64,000 nucleotides of DNA, from contig JAEUUZ010000001.1 in NCBI GenBank assembly GCA_016786765.1, forward strand, positions 50,458 to 114,457. Reading direction: 5' to 3'. The notes beneath the pieces are model-generated. The model ran no database searches. It was not told the DNA's origin and saw nothing but the letters and a program-made list of their open reading frames with translations. The position numbers and the translations under genes are program-made. The DNA is from Chitinophagales bacterium. GTDB lineage: Bacteria > Bacteroidota > Bacteroidia > Chitinophagales > LD1. Every line of letters begins with the position of its first letter. Positions within the stretch are counted from its first letter, which is position 1. Below are positions 8,450 through 17,071 of the stretch, one piece after another.

Positions 8450-9269
8450 CGAAGTTTCTGTTGAATGCAGTAAACTCACAACAAAGCGTTACAGCACCAG
8501 CTTCTCGCTTGGTATTTATTTCTTGAGTAAACGCATGCGTAATCATATCTATGCTATTTACGGTTTTCTGCGTTTTGCCGATGAGATTGTAGATAGTTTT
8601 GAAGGTTATAATCAAACGCGATTATTTTCTCAATTCAAAGCGGCTACTTATGACGCATTGAACGATAAAATTTCTTTGAATCCCATTTTAAATGCGTTTC
8701 AGAACACCGTTCATCAAAATAACATCGACCACAGTTTGATTGATATTTTCTTTCACAGTATGGAAATGGATTTGCAGAAAATGGATTATTCGGAGGAGAA
8801 ATATGAGCAATATATTTTGGGCTCAGCCGAAGTAGTAGGGTTGATGTGTTTGCAGGTATTTACAGAAGGGGATAAAATCAAGTATCAAAGTTTACAGCCT
8901 TTTGCCATGAAATTAGGTGCAGCTTTCCAGAAGATTAATTTCTTGCGCGATTTGCAAGCTGATTATGAAGGATTAGGCAGAACATACTTCCCAAATGTGG
9001 ATATGACACGTTTCAATGCACAAACAAAGAAGAAAATTGAAGTGGAGATAGAACTCGATTTCAAAGAAGCATTAACAGGTATTAAATTGTTACCGGCATC
9101 TTCTAAAGGTGGTGTATACTTGGCTTATGTCTATTACTATGCATTGTTCAATAAAATAAAACGTATTCCGGCAGAGCGTGTATTACTCGAACGTATTCGA
9201 ATCAATAACCTGCGCAAATTTACTTTAATGTTGAATAGCTTATTTCAATACAAACTTAAACTCGTTTAA
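8433..9269 (+). CDS. crtB: Phytoene synthase
   Basis: The product is 278 residues and condenses two geranylgeranyl diphosphates into phytoene. The two aspartate-rich Mg-binding motifs are visible, DEIVD in the segment YAIYGFLRFADEIVD and DLQADYEGLGRTYFP. The open frame extends upstream to 8391, but the ATG at 8433 gives the usual N-terminus MKSLFDEVSVECSKLTTKRY with the STSFS motif right after it. That start lies inside the end of crtI. The enzyme is soluble or peripheral at the membrane. The gene ends 9 bases before the SRPBCC gene. Confidence 0.94.
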   Translation: MKSLFDEVSVECSKLTTKRYSTSFSLGIYFLSKRMRNHIYAIYGFLRFADEIVDSFEGYNQTRLFSQFKAATYDALNDKISLNPILNAFQNTVHQNNIDHSLIDIFFHSMEMDLQKMDYSEEKYEQYILGSAEVVGLMCLQVFTEGDKIKYQSLQPFAMKLGAAFQKINFLRDLQADYEGLGRTYFPNVDMTRFNAQTKKKIEVEIELDFKEALTGIKLLPASSKGGVYLAYVYYYALFNKIKRIPAERVLLERIRINNLRKFTLMLNSLFQYKLKLV

Positions 9270-9278
9270 AATTCGCTA

Positions 9279-9737
9279 ATGGCCATTTATCAATATACCG
9301 CAGAACAGTTCCTCCCCATAAGCATTCGTAAGGCTTGGGATTTTTTTTCATCGCCCAAAAACCTTTCGGTGATTACTCCTCCGGAAATGGATTTTAAAAT
9401 TCTGACAGCGCTCGATGATAAAGAAATTTATGATGGAATGCTTATAGATTATACTGTTAAACCACTGCTTGGTGTTCCAATGCATTGGCAAACCAAGATT
9501 ATCAATGTTAAGCCGCTGGAAGTATTTGCAGATACCCAATTAAAAGGTCCATATAAATTGTGGCATCATACCCATACCTTTGTTGAGAAAGATGGTGGTG
9601 TACTAATGAAAGACATTGTGCGGTATGAATTGCCCTTCGGTGTTTTAGGCGATTGGGTACACAGTTTGATTGTACGAAAGAAGATAGCATCTATTTTTGC
9701 TTATCGTAAGTTGGTGTTGGAAAAGCTATTTGTGTAG
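9279..9737 (+). CDS. SRPBCC (START-like) domain protein of the carotenoid operon
   Basis: A 152-residue single-domain SRPBCC/polyketide-cyclase-like protein with a deep hydrophobic ligand pocket predicted from the family. Characteristic segments are EQFLPISIRKAWDFFSSPKNL at the start and HHTHTFVEKDGGVLMKDIVRYELPFG near the end. It lies 9 bases after crtB and 3 bases before crtZ, so it belongs to the pathway operon. A role in binding or moving carotenoid or isoprenoid intermediates is a guess from position; no catalytic residues can be assigned. Confidence 0.85.
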   Translation: MAIYQYTAEQFLPISIRKAWDFFSSPKNLSVITPPEMDFKILTALDDKEIYDGMLIDYTVKPLLGVPMHWQTKIINVKPLEVFADTQLKGPYKLWHHTHTFVEKDGGVLMKDIVRYELPFGVLGDWVHSLIVRKKIASIFAYRKLVLEKLFV

Positions 9738-9740
9738 ACA

Positions 9741-10193
9741 ATGATGTATTGGAATATCATATATGTTTTACTCGCATTTTGCAGTATGGAGTTAGTGGCA
9801 TGGTTTACCCATAAATATGTTATGCACGGTTTTTTGTGGTTTTTGCACGCAGATCATCATCAAAAAAATCCGACATCCTTTTTTGAGCGCAACGATTACT
9901 TCTTTGTTATTTTCGCAATTCCGGGCATTTTAGGATTATATTTTGGAATGCAGGCACATTATAATTTTCTATTCTGGATTGGCTTAGGCATTACGATTTA
10001 TGGCTTTGCTTATTTCTTTATTCATGATATCTTTATTCATCAGCGATTTCGTTGGTTGAGATATACGGATAATGCCTATTTCAGAGCCATACGAAAGGCG
10101 CATAAAACACATCATAAGTACACCCAAAAGGAAGATGGAGAATGCTTTGGTATGCTTTGGGTGCCTGTTGTTTATTTCAAAAAGGAGCGTTGA
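9741..10193 (+). CDS. crtZ: Beta-carotene hydroxylase
   Basis: A 150-residue membrane di-iron hydroxylase of the fatty-acid-hydroxylase superfamily that adds 3-hydroxyls to beta-carotene, giving zeaxanthin. The full set of histidine clusters is present: HKYVMH, HADHH, HDIFIHQR and HKTHH. Three to four hydrophobic helices surround them. The gene starts 3 bases after the SRPBCC gene and ends one base before the lycopene cyclase start. Confidence 0.94.
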   Translation: MMYWNIIYVLLAFCSMELVAWFTHKYVMHGFLWFLHADHHQKNPTSFFERNDYFFVIFAIPGILGLYFGMQAHYNFLFWIGLGITIYGFAYFFIHDIFIHQRFRWLRYTDNAYFRAIRKAHKTHHKYTQKEDGECFGMLWVPVVYFKKER

Positions 10194-10194
10194 T

Positions 10195-10869
10195 ATGAAA
10201 GGGCTGTATTTACTTATAGACTTTTGTACGGTGATTGTTCCGTTTCTGTTTTCTTTTCATCCTAAGCTTCAATTTTACAAACATTTCAAAGCTTTTTTTC
10301 TTTCTTGTTTTACCGTTGGAACGTTGTTTGTGCTTTGGGATGTATACTTTACTTCTATTGGTGTTTGGGGGTTTAATTCGGATTATTTAATTGGGATCTA
10401 CTTCTTCAACTTACCCATTGAAGAAGTTCTTTTTTTTGTTTGTGTTCCATTTTCATGCGTATACAGTTATCACTGTTTGAATTTGTTTTACGACTTCAAT
10501 ATGGAGCAGAAAACTGAGCAACGAGTGGTGGCTATTCTTTCCAGTTTATTGCTATTCGTTGGCCTTGTTTTTTATGATAGATTATACACATCTGTTACAT
10601 TCATAAGTTTAGCATTGCTGTTGGTATTCTTTTCGTTTATGAGAAGAACTTCGTGGTTAGGCCGACTGATGAACATCTATTTGTTTTTACTTTTACCTTT
10701 TTTTATTGTGAATGGAATCCTTACTGGCACAGGACTTGAGGCTCCGATTGTTTGGTATAACAATCACGAAAATTTAGGGATCAGACTTTTAACCATTCCC
10801 ATTGAGGACGCTTTTTATGGCTTCGCGTTAATCTTGCTGAATGTGTTTTTTTATGAAAAGTGGAAGTAA
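10195..10869 (+). CDS. Lycopene beta-cyclase, CrtYcd heterodimer-type fused form
   Basis: A 224-residue integral membrane protein with six to seven hydrophobic helices. It carries two copies of the CrtYc/CrtYd lycopene-cyclase domain signature: GVWGFNSDYLIG...LPIEEVLFF in the first half and NLGIRLLTIPIEDAFYGF in the second. In actinobacteria and fungi these two halves form the cyclase that closes the beta-rings of lycopene. The open frame reaches back to 10072 inside crtZ, but ATG 10195 directly after the crtZ stop gives the correct N-terminus. It closes the operon. Only 3 bases separate its stop from that of the convergent gene. Confidence 0.9.
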   Translation: MKGLYLLIDFCTVIVPFLFSFHPKLQFYKHFKAFFLSCFTVGTLFVLWDVYFTSIGVWGFNSDYLIGIYFFNLPIEEVLFFVCVPFSCVYSYHCLNLFYDFNMEQKTEQRVVAILSSLLLFVGLVFYDRLYTSVTFISLALLLVFFSFMRRTSWLGRLMNIYLFLLLPFFIVNGILTGTGLEAPIVWYNNHENLGIRLLTIPIEDAFYGFALILLNVFFYEKWK

Positions 10870-10872
10870 CAT

Positions 10873-11607
10873 CTACTTCACAAAACCTCTATCAATACCA
10901 AATTTTTTGTAGTTATCCAGTAAGGTTTTGGTAATGGTATAATCAGAACTTTCTCGAAGGAATTCAACCGGCAGATTCATGTAATCGATAAACTGATCGT
11001 AGTATTCTTCCGGTAAATCGAATAGTTGTTTTTCTCTGAAATAGTCGAAAAGTTCACGGTATATTCTTCTGCGCTCATCATCTAAATATTGTTTGCGCAA
11101 TTTGTTGCGTTCTTTGGCACGGGCACTTACTAAATCATAAATAGCAGAAATTGGCGACATAAATTCTATCTCCGGTTTCATCAATTCTCGAGGCATTGAG
11201 CCAAGATTTTTTCGTTCTTTCTCGATATCATCCAAGTCTTTTTTCGGGCGAACAATGACCGGTTGTGAAAGCGAAGTAGAAAGCGGGTTGAAGGTTAGAT
11301 TGACAAAGTAGCTGCTACTTTCCGAAGTGCTATCGGCAACTGAAAAACGAATTGTTTTATATCCGGGAAAAAAAAGGTACAGTGTATCGTGCTTGTCGCA
11401 AGCCAATGAAAATCGCCCTTGCGCATCGGTCATGTACGACACATTTTGTTCGGCTACAATCACGCTTACACCACTGATTGGGCGTTTGGTATAGCCGTCA
11501 ATTACTTTTCCGGAAAGGGTTATGGATTGTGCTATAGCCGATGGAGCTATACATCCCAATAAGATGAACAGCAACAACGTTGTAAAGGTTGGAAGGCGTT
11601 TAATCAC
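10873..11607 (-). CDS. Secreted protein with carboxypeptidase-like regulatory domain
   Basis: The 244-residue product has a signal peptide (cut near IAQS) and then a CarboxypepD_reg-like beta-sandwich at about 30-115 (LSGKVIDGYTKRPISGVSVIV, TDAQGRFSL). This domain is common at the N-terminus of TonB-linked receptors and other envelope proteins of Bacteroidota. The remaining 130 residues are charged and helical, without membrane segments. It is probably periplasmic. It stands alone and converges with the carotenoid operon. No enzymatic function can be assigned. Confidence 0.82.
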   Translation of the reverse strand: MIKRLPTFTTLLLFILLGCIAPSAIAQSITLSGKVIDGYTKRPISGVSVIVAEQNVSYMTDAQGRFSLACDKHDTLYLFFPGYKTIRFSVADSTSESSSYFVNLTFNPLSTSLSQPVIVRPKKDLDDIEKERKNLGSMPRELMKPEIEFMSPISAIYDLVSARAKERNKLRKQYLDDERRRIYRELFDYFREKQLFDLPEEYYDQFIDYMNLPVEFLRESSDYTITKTLLDNYKKFGIDRGFVK

Positions 11608-11691
11608 AAATTAAAGATAAAATAATCGGGAATGGCTACTTCTTAAAATATGCCAATTCTTGTGTTTTTGCCGGAAAACTTTACTTTTGAA

Positions 11692-11748
11692 GGACAGGAA
11701 ATGGTGTCTTCCTGATATAAACCGCCCTAAAAAGCTGATGGCGCCTGG
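11692..11748 (+). promoter_or_regulatory. Fluoride riboswitch (crcB motif)
   Basis: The core fits the fluoride riboswitch. The P1 stem CAGGA/TCCTG encloses AATGGTGTCT. The conserved ATAAACCGCC follows, then GCTGATGGCGCCTGG. The expected pseudoknot is possible between GGTGTC (11703-11708) and GGCGCC (11740-11745), six pairs with two G-U wobbles. The hairpin between GCC and AGCTGATG is shorter than usual, with only about two firm pairs. The motif lies 34 bases upstream of a CLC-F type antiporter, the expected target. Fluoride binding would switch expression on. Confidence 0.87.
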
Positions 11749-11781
11749 TTATTCAATGTTAAGCGCATTCAATCAGGTAGT

Positions 11782-13062
11782 ATGTCAACTTTAGATTCAA
11801 AACAAAACAGTTTAGCTCAACAGTGGCCGAGTATTGTCTACTTATTCAAGTGGATTTTCTTGTGTTCCATAATAGGAGTAGTAGTGGGCTCTGCTTCAGC
11901 CGTTTTCTTGATTTCGCTGGAATGGGTAACTCAATTTCGAGAAGCTCATGTATGGCTAATTGCACTCTTGCCATTAGCTGGATTCGGCATGGGATTGCTC
12001 TACCATTATTACGGAAATGAAGTTGAATCCGGTAATAATTTGCTGATTGATTCCATTCATTATCCATCACAAAAAATACCGTTTCGAATAGCACCCTTTG
12101 TTTACTTCGCAACAATAGTTACGCATTTATTTGGCGGTTCGGCCGGAAGGGAGGGAACTGCCTTGCAAATGGCCGGAGGAATAATGGATCCTATTGGTCG
12201 ATGGATGAAGTTGGGTGATGAAGATCGGAGAGTATTGTTGATTGCTTCTATAGCTGCCGGTTTTGGGTCTGTTTTCGGAACACCCTTGGCTGGTGCGGTT
12301 TTCAGCATGGAGTTTTTTCTTACCGGACGAATCCGTTACAATGCAATTTTTCCGGCATTTCTAGCCGCTATCATTGCCAATTACGTAACCATACTCTGGC
12401 CTGCACAGCATACGCATTATAGTATTACAAGTATTCCAGCTGTAAATCCATTGAATTTAATCTACAGTTTGTTGGCAGGAATAGTCTTTGGACTGTGTGC
12501 ATTATTGTTTACAAAATTCATGCATAGTTTAACCGCATTTTTCAAATCAAAAATTAGCTATCCGCCACTTCGTCCGTTTGTTGGAGGTAGTATTGTTGCA
12601 CTTGCAGTTTATTCACTTGGAACAACAAAATATATTGGATTGGGTATTCCTTCTATTGTTGATTCGTTTAATCACATGCAGCCCACATATGTATTTGCAT
12701 TGAAGATACTGTTAACAGTGATAACACTTTCAGCTGGCTTTAAAGGAGGAGAAGTAACACCTTTGTTTTTTATTGGCGCCACATTTGGTAGTGCATTGAG
12801 CTGTTGTATTCCTTTGCCAACAGCACTTTTAGCAGGTATGGGTTTTGTGGCTGTATTTGCCGGAGCCACAAATACTCCCTTGGCATGTATGTTGATGGGG
12901 ATAGAATTGTTTGGTGTTGAAAGCGGTTTGTATATCGCCATTTCCTGTGTTATGGCCTATTTAGTTTCAGGGCATAACAGCATATATGGGAAGCAACGTA
13001 TAGGTGAAGCCAAATCGGAGCATTGGAAACACCATGAAGGTAATTCGATAAGCGAACTTTAA
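11782..13062 (+). CDS. CLC-F type fluoride/proton antiporter
   Basis: This 426-residue CLC-family membrane protein has about ten to twelve hydrophobic segments. Its selectivity-filter regions are those of the fluoride-exporting CLC-F branch rather than chloride channels: GNNLLID (about 84-90) replaces the usual GSGIP, GREGT (122-126) carries the gating glutamate, and GGEVTPLFFIGA (from 322) matches the branch. The fluoride riboswitch directly upstream supports export of toxic fluoride in exchange for protons. It is followed after 11 bases by a voltage-sensor-like protein, probably in the same transcript. Confidence 0.92.
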   Translation: MSTLDSKQNSLAQQWPSIVYLFKWIFLCSIIGVVVGSASAVFLISLEWVTQFREAHVWLIALLPLAGFGMGLLYHYYGNEVESGNNLLIDSIHYPSQKIPFRIAPFVYFATIVTHLFGGSAGREGTALQMAGGIMDPIGRWMKLGDEDRRVLLIASIAAGFGSVFGTPLAGAVFSMEFFLTGRIRYNAIFPAFLAAIIANYVTILWPAQHTHYSITSIPAVNPLNLIYSLLAGIVFGLCALLFTKFMHSLTAFFKSKISYPPLRPFVGGSIVALAVYSLGTTKYIGLGIPSIVDSFNHMQPTYVFALKILLTVITLSAGFKGGEVTPLFFIGATFGSALSCCIPLPTALLAGMGFVAVFAGATNTPLACMLMGIELFGVESGLYIAISCVMAYLVSGHNSIYGKQRIGEAKSEHWKHHEGNSISEL

Positions 13063-13073
13063 ATTCTTTAGCA

Positions 13074-14060
13074 ATGAATAAGAACAATAAATTATGGTTG
13101 GCTGTGGCGATGGATGTAATGATGATTGCGCTGATTTTGGTGAACATCAACCTCATTATTTTCGATAGTTTTTTCAGTATTCATGTTATCTCAGGATTTT
13201 TTCAAAACTACATTCCTTGGTTTTTTGAATTTTATAATACCAACATTCATCAGCATTTTGCGGTGATTGATTTGTGTTTTGTAGCGATATTTTTAATCGA
13301 ATTTATTGCGCGTTGGGCCAGAGCTGCCTATCGTAAAACCTACGATAAATGGTATTTCTTTCCTTTTTTCTTTTGGTATGATGCTTTAGGTTGTGTTCCA
13401 GTAGCGGGGTTTCGATGGTTGCGTTTAATTCGGATTTTCTCGTTGCTTATTCGTATGCAGAAACTTGGTTTAGTGAATTGGCGAAAGACCGGATTTTACA
13501 GCTATTTCGTGCGGTACTCTAATATTTTTATTGAGGAAATTTCAGATCGGGTGATTGTAAAAGCTTTAGAGGGGTTGAAAGATGAGGTAGCAAAAGGGAA
13601 TCCGGTTACCGATGAAATTATTCGTGAGGTAGTGAAGCCGCAAAGTCAGCAATTGATGAAATGGATGTCCCATCGTATTCAAATGGTAACGGCTAAAATG
13701 TATGCTAATCGAAAAGATGATATAAAACGTTATGTAGATGAACGTTTGAATGATGCTGTTACAAAAAACAAGCAAGTGAAAATGTTAGGCAAGATTCCTG
13801 TGGTTGGTTCGCAGGTTACCGGCTTGTTGGATCAGGCCATACGCGATATTGTGTTTAGTGTGATTGACGGATTATTTCAAGATTTGCAAGACAATAATCA
13901 ACCCTTAACAGAAGAACTTACGAATATTTCATCGGAGTTATTTACCCTTATTGAAGACGATAAAGAACTCGATACAATTATTGAAAATATCATTAACCAA
14001 AGTATTGATATTGTGATCAAGCAGGTAGAGATTAAAGAATGGAAGACAAAAGAAAATTAA
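13074..14060 (+). CDS. Membrane protein with voltage-sensor-like domain and no pore
   Basis: The first 135 of 328 residues look like an S1-S4 voltage-sensing module. There is a hydrophobic S1 (about 8-36), an S2-like FVAIFLIEFIARWARA with an acidic residue in the membrane, an S3-like WYDALGCVPVAGF, and an S4-like RWLRLIRIFSLLIRMQK (113-129) with repeated arginines. No S5-S6 pore follows. The remaining 190 residues are soluble, charged helices. Pore-less voltage sensors are known in Hv1 proton channels and voltage-sensitive phosphatases, but the soluble part matches neither. It lies 11 bases after the fluoride antiporter gene. Function unknown; a role linked to membrane potential or protons is inference. 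Confidence 0.75.
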   Translation: MNKNNKLWLAVAMDVMMIALILVNINLIIFDSFFSIHVISGFFQNYIPWFFEFYNTNIHQHFAVIDLCFVAIFLIEFIARWARAAYRKTYDKWYFFPFFFWYDALGCVPVAGFRWLRLIRIFSLLIRMQKLGLVNWRKTGFYSYFVRYSNIFIEEISDRVIVKALEGLKDEVAKGNPVTDEIIREVVKPQSQQLMKWMSHRIQMVTAKMYANRKDDIKRYVDERLNDAVTKNKQVKMLGKIPVVGSQVTGLLDQAIRDIVFSVIDGLFQDLQDNNQPLTEELTNISSELFTLIEDDKELDTIIENIINQSIDIVIKQVEIKEWKTKEN

Positions 14061-15550
14061 TGCTTCTCTTCACCTAAATACTCATGAAACCGTTTTCCTG
14101 CAATTCGACTATCCATCATGTTCATCAAAATTTGATATAAAACGCGGTTTTGATTGAGTAGCGATTTTTGTGGTAGCTCAGTAAGTTGTGTTTTTAATTG
14201 TGCAAGTTCATTTTTGATATCGTAACTGAAAGAAGAAATTACTTTCAAAAACTTTATCATAATATTTTCGAATTCGCTCTTGAATTCGTTGCGTAGCAAA
14301 AAGCGATTAAAGTTTTGAATGGTATCGTTCACCATTTGTTCGTTGCCGGTTTCGATTTGGGCAATCAATTCATAGAAATATAGCATAACGCGAATATCTA
14401 CACGAATATTGGCATGAATAAACTCGTCAAATTCACGAATCATTTCAAGTAGTTTATCATACTCTCCGTATTCTGCGTATCCACTCACACAGGCCAATAA
14501 CAAGGTAAGGCGTACATCCGGCTTAATTTCTTTGGCATGCTTTTGTAACAGCACATGTGCCTCGTGAATGGTGTTTTTAAGACCACTTTTATCTTTCGTT
14601 AAATCGAAATAGGCCAGATTGGAATTTACAATAAAAGTAGCAGCAGCAATACGTTCGATTTCGCTGTTTTTATCGGTGTTTTGAATGCGTTGTATGGCCT
14701 TTTGCATTAACTCCGGTTGCTGCAAAATATAGCCGTAAGTGGCTAATTGTGCGCAAATCGACAAGTAAGCTAAGTTTCTTTGTTTCTTGATAGCAGGATA
14801 TTGATCAAATAATGCTATGACGTGTTCAAAAGCTTCAGCCGCTTTATCGAATTGATTCGCGATTGAAAAATACTGTCCTTTTATAATCCAGAAACTCGCT
14901 TTTGCTTTTATGCTCATTGCCTTTTCTTCAGAAAGCATCAATTCGTTGTGCATGATCGTTTCGAACTTTTCTTTACCTTCCGGAGTACGTACCGAAAAAT
15001 TCTGATTCAACAATTCCATTTGCTCAAAAAGCAGAAGTTGATATTGTATGTGGTTCTGCTTCTTTTCCCAAATATGCTGAATGGTACTGCTAAGCTTAGA
15101 TTTGTCGGAACTGTCTGTAATCACACGGGTTTGGTAGAGCAATAAACTTATTTCCAATACATCGACATGCTGCGTGAATAGCTCATACTCTTCAGCAATT
15201 TGTAATGCTTTATTCAATAGTTTTTTGACCACTTCAAAGGCTGATTTTTCGGAAAACAAGTTGATTTGCAAAATAAGTTCACTCAACTCAGCTGCCGGAT
15301 ATTCATGCGCATGCTGTTGGTAGATTGCATCTAAAACCATCTGATTGAGCTGGTTTCTGACCACATTGATATTGCCGTTTGGAGCAGCCTTCTTAAATCG
15401 AGGCAATACTTTTTCTTCATCTTCACCAAACTTAAGTACTAAATCGTAAAGCGTTTTCGCTTGCGAATCTTTAGTTCCAAAGGCGTTTTTTTCCACAAAT
15501 CGCAATTCATCCTTGCTTAAGCTTTGTAATATGTTTTCGGTTAATCCCAT
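14057..15550 (-). CDS. Large helical (TPR-like) cytoplasmic protein
   Basis: This 497-residue protein has no signal peptide or membrane segments and is almost wholly alpha-helical, with a solenoid pattern suggesting degenerate TPR repeats (for example AKASFWIIKGQYFSIANQFD and KAAEAFEHVIALFDQYPAI). No catalytic motif was seen. Its length and N-terminus (MGLTENILQSLSKDELRFVEKN) resemble conserved Bacteroidota proteins of unknown function. The stop codon overlaps that of the convergent gene by four bases in a shared TTAA. Confidence 0.75.
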   Translation of the reverse strand: MGLTENILQSLSKDELRFVEKNAFGTKDSQAKTLYDLVLKFGEDEEKVLPRFKKAAPNGNINVVRNQLNQMVLDAIYQQHAHEYPAAELSELILQINLFSEKSAFEVVKKLLNKALQIAEEYELFTQHVDVLEISLLLYQTRVITDSSDKSKLSSTIQHIWEKKQNHIQYQLLLFEQMELLNQNFSVRTPEGKEKFETIMHNELMLSEEKAMSIKAKASFWIIKGQYFSIANQFDKAAEAFEHVIALFDQYPAIKKQRNLAYLSICAQLATYGYILQQPELMQKAIQRIQNTDKNSEIERIAAATFIVNSNLAYFDLTKDKSGLKNTIHEAHVLLQKHAKEIKPDVRLTLLLACVSGYAEYGEYDKLLEMIREFDEFIHANIRVDIRVMLYFYELIAQIETGNEQMVNDTIQNFNRFLLRNEFKSEFENIMIKFLKVISSFSYDIKNELAQLKTQLTELPQKSLLNQNRVLYQILMNMMDSRIAGKRFHEYLGEEKH

Positions 15551-15628
15551 TTGAAGTAATTACTTGATAATCAATTTAATATGTAGATATGTTGCCTATT
15601 CTCAATTAATAATATTACAAAATTTGAA

Positions 15629-15659
15629 TTGATATACAAAGGCGTGGAAGATATGTTTG
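15629..15659 (+). promoter_or_regulatory. Candidate promoter of the lipoprotein cluster
   Basis: TATGTTTG at 15652-15659 matches the Bacteroidota -7 element TAnnTTTG fully. A TTG at 15629-15631 lies 20 bases upstream of it. The first lipoprotein ATG is at 15684. Pattern match only. Confidence 0.5.
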
Positions 15660-15683
15660 TCTCAGCATTAAACAAAAACAGAT

Positions 15684-16154
15684 ATGAAAAAAGGAATGAT
15701 AGCAATAATGGTGTTCGGTGCAATATTACTGAACGGATGCAAAAAGGACAATGTAGAGAAGGAATTCACCCTTGAAATGAAAATTAATGGTGTACGCTGG
15801 GTAGCCGCTAAGAATGTAGCAGGATTATATAACACGAGTACGAATGGAATTAATATTACCGGACAAACAGGTGATGAGTTAGTGAGCGTGAGCAGAGATA
15901 ATGTTACCGGCAATGGTACATATGTTATTCCAAGTGGAAATATGAATGCATTGGTGCTAAAAGGAGGCTCTGTATTGCCTTATACAGCTTCCTCATCTAA
16001 AGTTAAATCGCATGGCAGTGTTACAGTGCTTTCCCAATCCTCAAGCGCAATTTCCTACATCAAAAATATCGAAGCCGATTTTTCGGGTGTGTTATATGAT
16101 TCATTTGGTACTGATTCTGTGGTTATCACTGAAGGTAAACTTCGTTATCAATAG
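15684..16154 (+). CDS. Small lipoprotein of unknown function
   Basis: The 156-residue product has a type II signal peptide with lipobox LLNGC (Cys19) followed by KKD. This lysine/aspartate start is typical of lipoproteins kept on or sent to the outer membrane in Bacteroidota. The rest is Ser/Thr/Asn-rich beta sequence starting EFTLEMKINGVRWVA, a pattern common in small DUF-type Bacteroidota lipoproteins. It opens a run of secreted-protein genes, with 23 bases to the next. Function unknown. Confidence 0.8.
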   Translation: MKKGMIAIMVFGAILLNGCKKDNVEKEFTLEMKINGVRWVAAKNVAGLYNTSTNGINITGQTGDELVSVSRDNVTGNGTYVIPSGNMNALVLKGGSVLPYTASSSKVKSHGSVTVLSQSSSAISYIKNIEADFSGVLYDSFGTDSVVITEGKLRYQ

Positions 16155-16177
16155 TATTCACAATTAAAATTTATACA

Positions 16178-16717
16178 ATGAAAATTACACTAAAGTTAAT
16201 TTCAGTTTTTGCGGTTGTGCTATTGATATTAAACGGCTGCAAGAAAGACGGCCCCGTTACATTAGATTCTATTCCTCCTACTTTAACAATCACTATTTCA
16301 GGTGGAGGTTATACTAAAACCTTCAACCAAATAGATTATTATTGGTCAGGTTCGCTAAATCTAAAACCAAACACAAAGTATAATGTCACTTGTGCGCTTG
16401 CCGATTCAGGCGGTGTTAAACCTTTACAATTGGTATTGCCAAAATTTTTGATATCCCAACTAATAACAGGTGTTCCAAATGATACGGTATTAGAAACGCC
16501 TCGCGATTTCACTTATAAGGTTAGTACTGATGAAAATATTCCCTATCGCAGTTCATTACTTACTGGAAGTTTTGTAACACCTGATGCAGGAAATACGAGT
16601 TATTACTCCGCTATAGGTGCCGTGGGAAGTGATTTTAATTATAATCGTGCACAAATAATATTTAATGTATCTGTAGAAAATAATCCTGTTGGCGGATTCG
16701 GTTGGGTAACGTATTAA
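16178..16717 (+). CDS. Lipoprotein, paralogue A1 of a duplicated gene pair
   Basis: The 179-residue lipoprotein has lipobox LILNGC followed by KKDGPVTLDSIPPTLTI. It is collinear over its full length with the gene at 17072-17611; both begin with the same KKDGPVTLDSIPPTLT stretch and end NPVGG(F/Y)GWV(T/A)Y. The body is beta-rich, with a TGVPNDTV motif and no enzyme signature. With the broken gene that follows it forms the first copy of a two-gene duplication. It is probably anchored in the outer membrane. Function unknown. Confidence 0.82.
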   Translation: MKITLKLISVFAVVLLILNGCKKDGPVTLDSIPPTLTITISGGGYTKTFNQIDYYWSGSLNLKPNTKYNVTCALADSGGVKPLQLVLPKFLISQLITGVPNDTVLETPRDFTYKVSTDENIPYRSSLLTGSFVTPDAGNTSYYSAIGAVGSDFNYNRAQIIFNVSVENNPVGGFGWVTY

Positions 16718-16759
16718 TCGCGCTCCATATCATTTACAAACTATTTAACAAAAGAAAAA

Positions 16760-17011
16760 TTGAGAACAAGAATTGAAATAGCAACGTTACCGGTAACGAT
16801 ATGTATGTTGCTGTTTTCTTGCAGAAGTGAAGCTGCTGTAAATAATATAAGTGATTACTTAGTAGATATTACCTTCGAAGGTTTGCTTAGAAAATGTCCG
16901 CAATATGGCGGTGCAACATCCGATAAAGGTACATTAATAGGTACTTGTACGTTTACTGGCGATAATTTTATGAAAAATAGACAGGCTGTAACAGCTACAT
17001 TCCACATTTAG
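16760..17011 (+). pseudogene. Truncated lipoprotein, broken paralogue of the gene at 17655
   Basis: The first 69 codons match the start of the intact 211-residue lipoprotein at 17655-18290 (VDITFEGLLRKCPQYGG, GTLIGTCTFTGDN). About 346 bases are then missing compared with that copy: GATAA to GACAGG spans 19 bases here and 365 in the intact gene. Because 346 is not a multiple of three, the tail is read out of frame and stops after 12 foreign residues. The start codon has also changed from ATG to TTG. The lost reading frame of the tail is still recognisable up to about 17047. Confidence 0.88.
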
Positions 17012-17071
17012 TAACTGCAATATTTAAAGTGAAACGAATCAATTTATAATTCAAACAATAAAAAGAATAAA

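Noticed and set aside
13074..14060. Full voltage-gated ion channel
   Set aside because: Only an S1-S4-like part is seen; no S5-S6 helices or selectivity filter follow the S4-like segment.
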